The notes beneath the pieces were generated by a model that saw only the letters and a list, made by a program, of their open reading frames with translations, searched no databases and was not told the DNA's origin. A stretch of 5,370 nt of DNA from Bacillota bacterium. Its GTDB lineage: Bacteria > Bacillota > Bacilli > Tumebacillales > Effusibacillaceae. A program made the translations under genes and the position numbers. Location of the stretch: positions 1 to 5,370 of the forward strand of contig JAGVBM010000114.1 in the NCBI GenBank assembly GCA_020059765.1, given 5' to 3'. Within the stretch, counting starts at the first letter, position 1. Every line of letters starts with the position of its first letter. This document shows positions 1-5,158 of this stretch, piece by piece.

Positions 1-701
1 GTCTTGCCCGAACCGGCCGGTCCGATCCAGCCGATGTTGTGCAGGGATTGAACGCAGCTGGTCAACAGTTGTTCGATTCGCTCGTCGAATGCACCCAGTT
101 CCCGCAAATCTGCCACCGCGAATTTGTCCTCCCGGTGCTTGCGGATTGTCAAGGACGGTCCATCCAGATTGATGTCGGCAATCGAGGCGTTCAATCGCAG
201 TTTCCATGCGTCATCTGCCGCATCGGCAAAGGGATGCTGATAATTCAGCTTGCTGCCGAGGATCGCGAACCGTTGGCTGATATAGGCCAACAATTCCTGA
301 TTGGACACAAAGGAAACATGGTGTATCCGTTCCCATTTCCCCCTGCGTTTTACATGAATCCGTTCATGTCCCCGAACGGTGATGTCTGTAATGGACGGCT
401 CAGAGACAAACGGATGCAGGATGCCGTATCCGACGTAAGCGTCACAATATTGTTCAATCAAAACATCCCTTGGAATTCCCGGCACATACAGTTTGTGATC
501 GTCGACAATCTGGGCAATCCGCTGCCGCAATAATGGGGTTTTGTCTTTTTTCCGTTCGATTCCCCCGTTGCTTCCCGACAATTCAAGCAGAATGATCTTC
601 ACATATTCGGACAATCGCTCTTTCATTTGGGCAGCGTCCCCTTGGCCGACATGCAAATCCTGTTTCAGTTCCCGCAATTGCACCCGTGACAGCTGGTTCA
701 T
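1..701 (-). CDS. cpaF: CpaF/TadA-family (VirB11-like) secretion ATPase, N-terminal 234 residues, truncated by window edge
   Basis: The gene reads leftward from an ATG at 701-699 and runs off base 1, so only the first 234 residues are present; the family is usually about 400-450 aa. Residues 91-111 (GYGILHPFVSEPSITDITVRG region) match the CpaF/VirB11 N-terminal domain pattern in which an acidic Ser-Ile-Thr-Asp/Glu-Ile motif precedes a Gly and a beta-hairpin. Residues 169-189 contain the RLNASI...DGPSLTIRKH signature, and the window ends exactly in the Walker A loop GPAGSGKT (227-234). By family knowledge it is a cytoplasmic hexameric ATPase powering Flp/Tad pilus assembly or retraction. The N-terminal extension (1-75) is helical, charged and weakly conserved. 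Its ATG overlaps the TGA of the upstream CpaE-like gene (ATGA, 698-701), and its nearest purine-rich SD (AAAAGGA) is distant, so translational coupling is likely. Function is confident at family level; the exact substrate is unknown. Confidence 0.93.
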   Translation of the reverse strand, partial: MNQLSRVQLRELKQDLHVGQGDAAQMKERLSEYVKIILLELSGSNGGIERKKDKTPLLRQRIAQIVDDHKLYVPGIPRDVLIEQYCDAYVGYGILHPFVSEPSITDITVRGHERIHVKRRGKWERIHHVSFVSNQELLAYISQRFAILGSKLNYQHPFADAADDAWKLRLNASIADINLDGPSLTIRKHREDKFAVADLRELGAFDERIEQLLTSCVQSLHNIGWIGPAGSGK

Positions 702-1831
702 GGGAGTGCCACATCCTTTTGGGCATAATGTCTGACAACCGTTTGCAATGTGCGAAACAGTCGTTTGCCAACGCCGTTATCGCCCAATACCAATGGTTTT
801 CCGGCGCAAACGGCCCGCAAATGGGCTTTGTCGTAAGGGATGGAGGCGATCACCGGCCGGTTCATGCACAATTCGATATCATCTGCCGACAGGGTTCCGC
901 CTTCTCCCGCCCGGTTCAAAATCGGATCAAATTTCACCCGGTTCATCCGATAACTCTCCCCCAGCAGATCCAGGTAGACTTTCCCGTGTCCCAAGGTGGC
1001 GGTAGAAGTATTGAATGGAGTAATCACATGATGGGAGGCAAGCAAAATACTGATTCCGGCGGGGCTGGTAATATCCGAATCCATATCGACGATGACAAAG
1101 TCGGCCATTTGGGAGAGAGTGCGCAGCAAGTCTCGAAAGAAAGAGGGGGAATAATCACTTTGTTCGATCGCGTCTTCATTGCCGATCAGCACCTGAATCT
1201 TGTCGTAGGGAAGCAGTACCTCGCGGAGCAATCCGGGTGTCAAGCGATTCTCGGTCCAAAGTGACAACGCGGTCGACAAAGTGTGACCTTTCCGATAGGG
1301 AATTCCCAAATGTCCGGCAATATCCGGATTGCATAGATTGGCGTCAAGCAGGATAACCCTGTACTCGGCACCGGCAGCGAGGGCCAAGCTCTTGGCAATT
1401 TCCGTCTTGCCTACCCCGCCGCTTGGCGACCAAACCGCCACAATCTTTTGCAGCAGATCCGGTTTGGCGAGTATGCCTGCGACAATCGGTTGACAAGTGC
1501 CTTGGTAGATCCATACTTCCGTTTCCGGAGACAGTTCTTTGATTCGTTGTTCCATCTCCTCTGCAGTCCATTCGCCTGCAAGCTGTTTGCTGATGATTGC
1601 CGCATGGGGTTTGATCTTGGGAAGGAAGTAGAACAATGAGGCCTGGCTGTCGATGTTTTGGCTGACTTCCAATTCGGTGGCCGATTCCTCGTTTCCCAAA
1701 GCATCGACCAACGATTGATAATCCGTCTGTTGATCCAATGCGATCAAGACCGTTTTTTTCAGTCCTGGCTGATGGGACACAGGTTTTGACCCGGCACGTT
1801 CCGCCTGTGTTTTCCGTCTTGATCGAATCAT
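698..1831 (-). CDS. cpaE: CpaE/TadZ-like ParA/MinD-fold ATPase of a Tad pilus operon
   Basis: This 377-aa protein has two parts. Residues ~26-110 form an alpha/beta domain beginning KKTVLIALD, resembling the degenerate receiver domain of CpaE/TadZ. Residues ~130-370 form a SIMIBI-class ATPase with P-loop SPSGGVGKT (135-143), Walker A'-like LLDANLCNPD (161-170) and Walker B FVIVDMDSD (245-253). In characterised Tad systems this protein localises the assembly apparatus at a pole or membrane site. Unusually, the first lysine of the deviant Walker A motif (KGGxGKT) is Ser137 here, while Lys142 is kept. The first ~24 residues are basic and probably disordered. The ATG start has a GGTGAG SD about 3 nt away and overlaps the stop of the SAF gene by ATGA (1828-1831); its own TGA overlaps the cpaF ATG. 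It sits between the cpaB-like and cpaF-like genes, the usual order. A general ParA/MinD protein is the alternative, but context favours CpaE. Confidence 0.88.
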   Translation of the reverse strand: MIRSRRKTQAERAGSKPVSHQPGLKKTVLIALDQQTDYQSLVDALGNEESATELEVSQNIDSQASLFYFLPKIKPHAAIISKQLAGEWTAEEMEQRIKELSPETEVWIYQGTCQPIVAGILAKPDLLQKIVAVWSPSGGVGKTEIAKSLALAAGAEYRVILLDANLCNPDIAGHLGIPYRKGHTLSTALSLWTENRLTPGLLREVLLPYDKIQVLIGNEDAIEQSDYSPSFFRDLLRTLSQMADFVIVDMDSDITSPAGISILLASHHVITPFNTSTATLGHGKVYLDLLGESYRMNRVKFDPILNRAGEGGTLSADDIELCMNRPVIASIPYDKAHLRAVCAGKPLVLGDNGVGKRLFRTLQTVVRHYAQKDVALP

Positions 1832-2454
1832 GGACTCACCGCCCGTCCCGCCGCTGCGGCCGGAATCTTGGCGAAAGCGACCAATCCCCGCTGTTCATAT
1901 GCCAGCAGCGCGGCAGCCTGTTCCGTTGTGACCTTGATCTTGACAGTTGCCGGAACCGAGTCGCGGATTTGTTTGTCGCTGCTGTGTACCGAATCGCCGG
2001 AACGGTTTTTCACTTCCAGAATTGATACGATAAATACCGGTTCCGCCGTTAACGTTCCTTTGTCAAAAAACAAGACGTCCGCCTCATCGCCGTTCTCCAA
2101 ATCCCCTCCCACGCAGCGGCTCAAATCGGTTTGCACCGTATATTCCCGTTCGTTCGGAGCAAAGGTCACGATTCTTTGCTTGGATAAGTCCTGTTTTGAC
2201 AAATATTCATTGACGGCAATGTCATGTTTCGCCACATAGCCTGCAAGAGGCGTATCGGGTCGTACCATCCAGCCTTGCTCTTCATTCACTTCGGCAATTT
2301 CGAACAGATCATGAGTCAGCATCTGGCCCTGCCGGATCGGATGTTTGGCCTGCAGGATCTTGGTCGGTTTTGTTTCCGCAGACGCAAAGCCGATCGCAAC
2401 GGTTCCGGCCGCAATCGAGAGCAGTGCCGTTTTCCAAATTTTTTTGGTTAACAA
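1828..2454 (-). CDS. cpaB: Exported SAF-domain protein, RcpC/CpaB-like Flp pilus assembly factor
   Basis: A 208-aa protein begun at TTG (2454-2452). I prefer this start to the TTG at 2469 because a perfect GGAGGTGA (2467-2460) lies 8 nt upstream of it and would lie inside the longer reading. The N-terminus has KK, then a hydrophobic stretch (residues 9-24) and an ASA/ET signal-peptidase-type site near residue 26, so it is exported or N-terminally anchored. Residues ~33-91 form a SAF domain (beta-clip; AGYVAKHDIAVNEYL is its typical second half). Residues ~94-197 resemble the RcpC/CpaB C-terminal domain, ending in VTTEQAAALLAYEQRGLVAF. In diderm Tad systems CpaB/RcpC works in the periplasm with the secretin; in a monoderm there is no secretin, so its role is probably at the cell wall side of the membrane (inference). 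It is the first gene of the operon and overlaps the CpaE-like gene by 4 bp. A FlgA-like or antifreeze-type SAF protein is the alternative, less likely given its neighbours. Confidence 0.87.
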   Translation of the reverse strand: MLTKKIWKTALLSIAAGTVAIGFASAETKPTKILQAKHPIRQGQMLTHDLFEIAEVNEEQGWMVRPDTPLAGYVAKHDIAVNEYLSKQDLSKQRIVTFAPNEREYTVQTDLSRCVGGDLENGDEADVLFFDKGTLTAEPVFIVSILEVKNRSGDSVHSSDKQIRDSVPATVKIKVTTEQAAALLAYEQRGLVAFAKIPAAAAGRAVSP

Positions 2455-2459
2455 CTGTG

Positions 2460-2467
2460 TCACCTCC
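2460..2467 (-). promoter_or_regulatory. Ribosome binding site that fixes the TTG start of the cpaB-like gene
   Basis: GGAGGTGA on the minus strand is fully complementary to the 16S rRNA anti-SD core. It is 8 nt (from GGAGG) upstream of TTG 2454. It makes the longer reading from TTG 2469 unlikely, because that start would lie upstream of this SD. Confidence 0.85.
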
Positions 2468-2479
2468 AATTCAATAAAT

Positions 2480-2508
2480 ATAATACATAATTATCGTTGT
2501 AGATGCAA
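2480..2508 (-). promoter_or_regulatory. Probable sigma-A promoter of the Tad-like operon
   Basis: On the minus strand there is TTGCAT (2508-2503), a 17-bp spacer, then TATTAT (2485-2480), which matches the -10 consensus at five of six positions; the -35 is weaker (3/6). Transcription would begin near 2473, giving a very short leader in front of the SD at 2467. An A-rich stretch (minus-strand GAAAAAAAG, 2520-2512) just upstream could act as an UP-like element. Confidence 0.55.
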
Positions 2509-2547
2509 TAACTTTTTTTCTCCGTTCTGGCGCTGGCTCAAACCATT

Positions 2548-2557
2548 TTGTATACTT
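2548..2557. promoter_or_regulatory. Candidate operator, upstream copy (TTGTATACTT)
   Basis: Contains the palindromic core GTATAC and eight bases identical to the perfect palindrome at 2591-2600; core centres are 43 bp apart, close to four helical turns. On the plus strand it contains TATACT (2551-2556), a 5/6 match to a -10 element, so a bound protein could block initiation for the HTH gene at 2615. The -35 for that promoter is poor (best candidate TTCTGG, 2525-2530, with a long spacer). Operator function is inference from repeat and position. Confidence 0.4.
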
Positions 2558-2590
2558 AAGATAGGACAAAAATATCGGTCTGTATTCGTA

Positions 2591-2600
2591 TTGTATACAA
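2591..2600. promoter_or_regulatory. Perfect palindrome TTGTATACAA, candidate operator
   Basis: A 10-bp perfect inverted repeat directly abutting the AAGGAG ribosome binding site (2599-2604) of the first HTH gene. It shares TTGTATAC with 2548-2555. Further TGTAT words occur at 2581-2585 and, on the minus strand, 2487-2483 inside the operon -10 region. A dimeric HTH protein binding both palindromes is the simplest reading. Confidence 0.45.
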
Positions 2601-2614
2601 GGAGCGATCAAGCG

Positions 2615-3013
2615 GTGGAATATTATACGGTAGTCGAACTTGCCGCCGTGTTGGGCATCACGGATGCGGCTCTTCGGCAAAAAATTCGCGCCAAAGAACT
2701 GAGAGCCTCTCACCGGGACGGCAAAATTGCCGTTTCAACCATCGATTTCGAAGACTACCTGACACAAAACCGATGCTGGGATTTTCACATTCCGGAATGG
2801 GAGATGTACAAACAGCAAAAGCGACGCGGAAAACCGCAATTTGCAAAGATTCCCGGCGCGCTGGAGACTCTCGAACAATTCGGGATCTCCATTGAACAGC
2901 GCACATTAAAGCGCTGGATCCACCAGCGGGAGATCAAAGCCTATTATTTGGGCGGGACTTATTATATCCCAACCGACATCTTGCGAAGAGACTTATCGGG
3001 TGACAAAACGTAG
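2615..3013 (+). CDS. Small DNA-binding protein with two excisionase/MerR-like HTH modules (gene 1 of tandem pair)
   Basis: A 132-aa protein started at GTG 2615, with AAGGAG (2599-2604) 10 nt upstream. The frame stays open further left to 2345, but that part runs through the cpaB-like gene and has no matching SD. Residues 2-49 (YYTVVELAAVLGITDAALRQ... then a GKIAVSTIDFEDYL wing-like strand) look like an HTH_17/excisionase winged helix. Residues ~51-80 are a basic, aromatic linker (WDFHIPEWEMYKQQKRRGK). Residues ~83-124 form a second module ending in REIKAYYLGGTYYIPTDIL, the typical recognition-helix-to-wing pattern of this fold. It is soluble, with no membrane segments. It is transcribed divergently from the Tad-like operon and 11 bp ahead of a similar gene. 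Likely a sequence-specific regulator, perhaps autoregulatory through the palindromes upstream; no specific family member is recognised. Confidence 0.82.
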   Translation: MEYYTVVELAAVLGITDAALRQKIRAKELRASHRDGKIAVSTIDFEDYLTQNRCWDFHIPEWEMYKQQKRRGKPQFAKIPGALETLEQFGISIEQRTLKRWIHQREIKAYYLGGTYYIPTDILRRDLSGDKT

Positions 3014-3018
3014 GAGGT
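3012..3018 (+). promoter_or_regulatory. Ribosome binding site overlapping the stop of the preceding gene
   Basis: AGGAGGT lies 6 nt before ATG 3025 and shares bases with the TAG stop (3011-3013) of the upstream HTH gene. This arrangement suggests a two-gene transcription unit with coupled translation. Confidence 0.75.
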
Positions 3019-3024
3019 ATCCGC

Positions 3025-3420
3025 ATGACGCCAATTTTCTGCACAATTGAGCAGTTGTCCAATCTGTTCAAAGTCGACTACTCGTCCCTGTTGTCCATGC
3101 TTCATCGGGACGCCAGACAGTATCCGGAACTGAAAAAATTCAATCGGTACCTGCTTGCGGAAGTCGTCGCATTGCATAAAACCACGGTTGAACCTTTGGA
3201 AGTCCACTTGGAAACTTCTTTTTTGACATTGTACGATGTACAAGAATTGTTATCCGAACGGCTCGGCCCCATGGTCTATTCGACAGTCTTGCGAAAAGCA
3301 GCAAAGGGCGAAATACCCGCGTTGAAATTCGGCGATACCTACCGTGTTCCGGAACCTGAGTTACAAAAGTGGCTGCAGGAAAAAAAAATTTCCTATCGCC
3401 CCCGGAATCCACGCCCATAA
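3025..3420 (+). CDS. Small DNA-binding protein with two excisionase-like HTH modules (gene 2 of tandem pair)
   Basis: A 131-aa protein with a strong AGGAGGT SD 6 nt before ATG. Residues ~4-50 (IFCTIEQLSNLFKVDYSSLL region) align by eye with the start of the preceding gene's N-terminal HTH. Residues ~66-117 form a clear HTH_17/excisionase module: SFLTLYDVQELLSERLG, a recognition helix, then GEIPALKFGDTYRVP and a closing helix LQKWLQEKK. The bipartite layout matches the 2615-3013 protein, and REIKAYYLGGTYYIP there corresponds to GEIPALKFGDTYRVP here, so the pair probably arose by tandem duplication (inference). The tail is basic and proline-rich (YRPRNPRP). Its last 60 bp overlap the opposite-strand gene ending at 3361, and an A9 run (3380-3388) lies in that overlap. 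No plus-strand terminator is visible after it. Confidence 0.82.
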   Translation: MTPIFCTIEQLSNLFKVDYSSLLSMLHRDARQYPELKKFNRYLLAEVVALHKTTVEPLEVHLETSFLTLYDVQELLSERLGPMVYSTVLRKAAKGEIPALKFGDTYRVPEPELQKWLQEKKISYRPRNPRP

Positions 3421-3915
3421 CTGTTTCGGCACGTCCCGCAAAAAATGATAGACGGTTTCCATGAGCCTTGCTTCTTTGACCCGTGTAACCGCATAATGGT
3501 CCCAAAGAATGTCCATCATTCTTGATTCGTCATAGATTTCTCCATTGCGAATCACCATCGGCCAAGCGGCTTGTCCATCACGCGACACAACCAGCCCCAG
3601 GGTATCGTTATCGCTTTGCTGCACGTTGGCAATCCAATCGATCAGTTCAAACAGCGTTTCTTCTCGCAGGCATCCGTCAATCTTGCCTTTTTCAAAAGAA
3701 GCGTGGGTTTGTGTTTTTCTGCCGCACAAGACTAACTGCACCTGTCGAGGATCGCCAAGGAGCAGCCGAACCGTTTCAGAGTCTTCCTGCAAACTGCAGC
3801 CAAACTGACAATCCCATTGCCGGACATAACTGCGCAGCTGTTCCAGTTCGTATGTATGCATAGCCAATTTTACGTGAACCTCAAATTTTCCCGCAAACCC
3901 AGGTAAATCATCCAA
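3361..3915 (-). CDS. Unrecognised 184-aa soluble protein
   Basis: Started at TTG 3915, with G-rich SD AAGGGGGG (3931-3924) 8 nt upstream; the nearby ATG at 3923 is out of frame. An in-frame ATG at codon 19 is a possible shorter start. I do not recognise the family. There is no signal peptide or convincing membrane helix. Visible features are an N-terminal beta/helix segment (FEVHVKLAMHTYELEQLRSYV), four cysteines (36, 40, 64, 82; the first two as CQFGC), a beta strand pair around VQLVLCGRK, an acidic amphipathic helix (EETLFELIDWIANVQQ, 86-100), a GLVVSRDGQAAWPMVIRNGE strand-turn-strand (107-126) and a C-terminal helix rich in W/H/Y. The last ~20 residues (WAWIPGAIGNFFFLQPLL) are hydrophobic and encoded opposite the second HTH gene. 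A promoter is visible upstream and no terminator downstream. Coding status is supported by length, SD and promoter. Confidence 0.7.
   Translation of the reverse strand: MDDLPGFAGKFEVHVKLAMHTYELEQLRSYVRQWDCQFGCSLQEDSETVRLLLGDPRQVQLVLCGRKTQTHASFEKGKIDGCLREETLFELIDWIANVQQSDNDTLGLVVSRDGQAAWPMVIRNGEIYDESRMMDILWDHYAVTRVKEARLMETVYHFLRDVPKQLWAWIPGAIGNFFFLQPLL
3380..3388. repeat. A9 homopolymer inside the convergent gene overlap
   Basis: Nine consecutive A residues on the plus strand encode part of QEKKIS in the plus-strand HTH gene and part of NFFFL in the minus-strand gene. Such tracts are prone to polymerase slippage and to indel errors, and a change here would alter both C-termini. Confidence 0.8.
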
Positions 3916-3955
3916 ACTTTCATCCCCCCTTGCGGTTTAAGTTGATATGAATTTC

Positions 3956-3985
3956 ATAATACAACAATATTTTTAATTTTAACAA
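3956..3985 (-). promoter_or_regulatory. Probable sigma-A promoter of the 184-aa gene
   Basis: On the minus strand TTGTTA (3985-3980; 4/6 to the -35 consensus), an 18-bp AT-rich spacer, and TATTAT (3961-3956; 5/6 to the -10 consensus). The predicted start near 3949 leaves about 34 nt of leader containing the G-rich SD. The surrounding 3940-4020 stretch is strongly AT-rich. Confidence 0.5.
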
Positions 3986-4046
3986 GTCCTATTTTTCTGT
4001 ATTTAATTAATTTTCATTTTATTTCGCTGCCGTTACCGATACAAAT

Positions 4047-4084
4047 AAAAAAACCTTGATGCAAACGGATTCTTTCCATCAAGG
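4047..4084 (-). terminator. Intrinsic terminator downstream of the exonuclease gene
   Basis: Inverted repeat CCTTGATG (4054-4061) / CATCAAGG (4077-4084), with a further AAA/TTT pairing inside the 15-nt loop, followed on the minus strand by seven T residues (4053-4047). It lies about 100 bp past the exonuclease stop and before the promoter of the next minus-strand gene, so it separates the two transcription units. Confidence 0.85.
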
Positions 4085-4183
4085 CTTATTCCCGATAATC
4101 GATTTCTTCATTCGACTAAATGCGACACAAATCAACAATTCGACAACAAAAAATTCCTTTTGTCGTACGATCCCATCGCTTTG

Positions 4184-5071
4184 TCACGCAGTCGCCGTAA
4201 ACCTTTGCAAATGGGATACGATCCGATGAAGTTCCAACTCCATCAATTTGTCGCGGGCCCGCTCCGCTTGGAATTGCATGCGGCAGTCCTCGATTTCATA
4301 GGCGAGTTGCACATCGGTGACGATCGTCGCCAGTTGTTTGGAAAGATAGGCTAATTCACGGTTGACCTCCAGTTTGTCGCGAACCTTTCCTTTCACTTGC
4401 GGCAGATTGTCGTACAGGGCTTCGATCGATGCATGTTCCGCCAGCAGTTTTAAGGCTGTTTTCTCACCGATCCCCGGAACTCCCGGAATGTTGTCGCTCG
4501 CATCTCCCATCAACGCCTTCAGATCGATAATCTGCCCTGCCAGGATGCCCCATTCTTCCTGCAATCGAGTCGGCGAGTACAGTTCCAGCTCCTTGATTCC
4601 TTTTTTCATAATGGCAACCGTCACGTAGTCGGACACCAGTTGCAAGGCATCCCGGTCTCCCGTCAGAATCGTCACGCGATGTCCCGTCGTTTCCGCCTTG
4701 CGGGCCAAACTGCCGATCAGATCGTCCGCTTCATACCGAGGATCCGCCTGCTGCGCCACACCCAGATGATCCAATACTTCTTTCGCAAGATCAAACTGGG
4801 GGTGCAGCTCATCCGGCAATTCCCCGCGCGTTCCTTTGTATGCCGGGTAGATCTCGCGGCGAAAGGTATCCCTTGACACGTCCCAAGCGACAAATAAATG
4901 ACTGGGGTTCATGCTGTCACAGGCATTGAGCAGCATATGTAAAAATCCGTTGACTGCATTTGTGTAAAGACCGTTTTTCGTTTGCATCGGGCGCCCTGTA
5001 TTGGCCGTCGCAAAAAATGCCCGGACCAGCAAGGAACTCCCGTCAATAACTAACACATGCGAATCTGTCAA
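4184..5071 (-). CDS. Stand-alone 5'-3' exonuclease (FEN-like, YpcP-type)
   Basis: A complete 295-aa protein homologous to the 5' nuclease domain of DNA polymerase I, with no polymerase domain attached; length matches Bacillus YpcP-type proteins. Motifs run in order: VIDGSSLLVRAFFA (8-21, first metal-ligand Asp10); AWDVSRDTFRREIYPAYKGTR (62-82, Asp64 and the basic YKGxR helix region); YEADDLIG (113-120); TGDRDALQLV (137-146); and the GDASDNIPGVPGIGEKTA helix-hairpin-helix (189-206), which holds further metal-binding Asp residues and the DNA-binding loop. The acidic cluster appears intact, so it should be active on 5' ends and flaps in replication or repair, for example Okazaki fragment RNA removal. 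The start is TTG 5071, with AAGGAG (5087-5082) 10 nt upstream; the ATG at 5078 is out of frame. It is monocistronic, with its own probable promoter and terminator. Confidence 0.95.
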   Translation of the reverse strand: MTDSHVLVIDGSSLLVRAFFATANTGRPMQTKNGLYTNAVNGFLHMLLNACDSMNPSHLFVAWDVSRDTFRREIYPAYKGTRGELPDELHPQFDLAKEVLDHLGVAQQADPRYEADDLIGSLARKAETTGHRVTILTGDRDALQLVSDYVTVAIMKKGIKELELYSPTRLQEEWGILAGQIIDLKALMGDASDNIPGVPGIGEKTALKLLAEHASIEALYDNLPQVKGKVRDKLEVNRELAYLSKQLATIVTDVQLAYEIEDCRMQFQAERARDKLMELELHRIVSHLQRFTATA

Positions 5072-5101
5072 TCTGCATACACTCCTTCTCGTTCATGCCT
5101 C

Positions 5102-5107
5102 ATTATA
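5102..5107 (-). promoter_or_regulatory. Perfect -10 element of the exonuclease gene promoter
   Basis: TATAAT on the minus strand, flanked by CCTC/GAGG. It is placed so that transcription starts near 5095, about 24 nt before the TTG start, and includes the AAGGAG SD. The -35 region falls in the T-tract of the preceding terminator and has no good TTGACA match, so the promoter may rely on the AT-rich upstream tract. Confidence 0.5.
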
Positions 5108-5110
5108 GAG

Positions 5111-5150
5111 GAAAAAAACAAAAGAAAAAAGGAGATACTGATGTATCTCC
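5111..5150 (-). terminator. Intrinsic terminator of the GNAT gene
   Basis: Perfect 8-bp stem GGAGATAC (5131-5138) / GTATCTCC (5143-5150) with a 4-nt loop, followed on the minus strand by T6-C-T4-G-T7 (5130-5112). It begins 8 bp past the GNAT stop codon. Confidence 0.9.
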
Positions 5151-5158
5151 CCGGCTGC

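Noticed and set aside
39..533. Open plus-strand frame of 164 codons
   Set aside because: It lies opposite the cpaF-like gene, whose minus-strand translation carries clear family motifs up to the Walker A loop; the plus frame has no SD or recognisable domain.
686..1264. Open plus-strand frame of 192 codons
   Set aside because: Antisense to the CpaE-like gene with its P-loop and Walker B motifs; no domain signature and no SD.
2455..2469. Upstream TTG start of the cpaB-like gene
   Set aside because: It would precede the perfect GGAGGTGA SD, placing the SD inside the coding region; TTG 2454 has ideal spacing.
2345..2614. Longer N-terminus for the first HTH gene
   Set aside because: The added residues are encoded antisense to the cpaB-like gene and its promoter, and the only good SD (AAGGAG at 2599-2604) points to GTG 2615.
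2615..3420. Excisionase-like HTH genes as a sign of a prophage or integrative element
   Set aside because: No integrase, recombinase, att-like direct repeats, tRNA or phage genes are visible; the fold is widespread in ordinary regulators.
4139..4145. TTCGACA, an exact match to the Spo0A box in reverse (TGTCGAA)
   Set aside because: A single 7-mer between a stop codon and its terminator is not in a regulatory position and is expected by chance.
4141..4165. Hairpin CGACAA/TTGTCG after the exonuclease stop
   Set aside because: Only a 6-bp stem with a 13-nt loop and no following T-tract; the real terminator is at 4047-4084.
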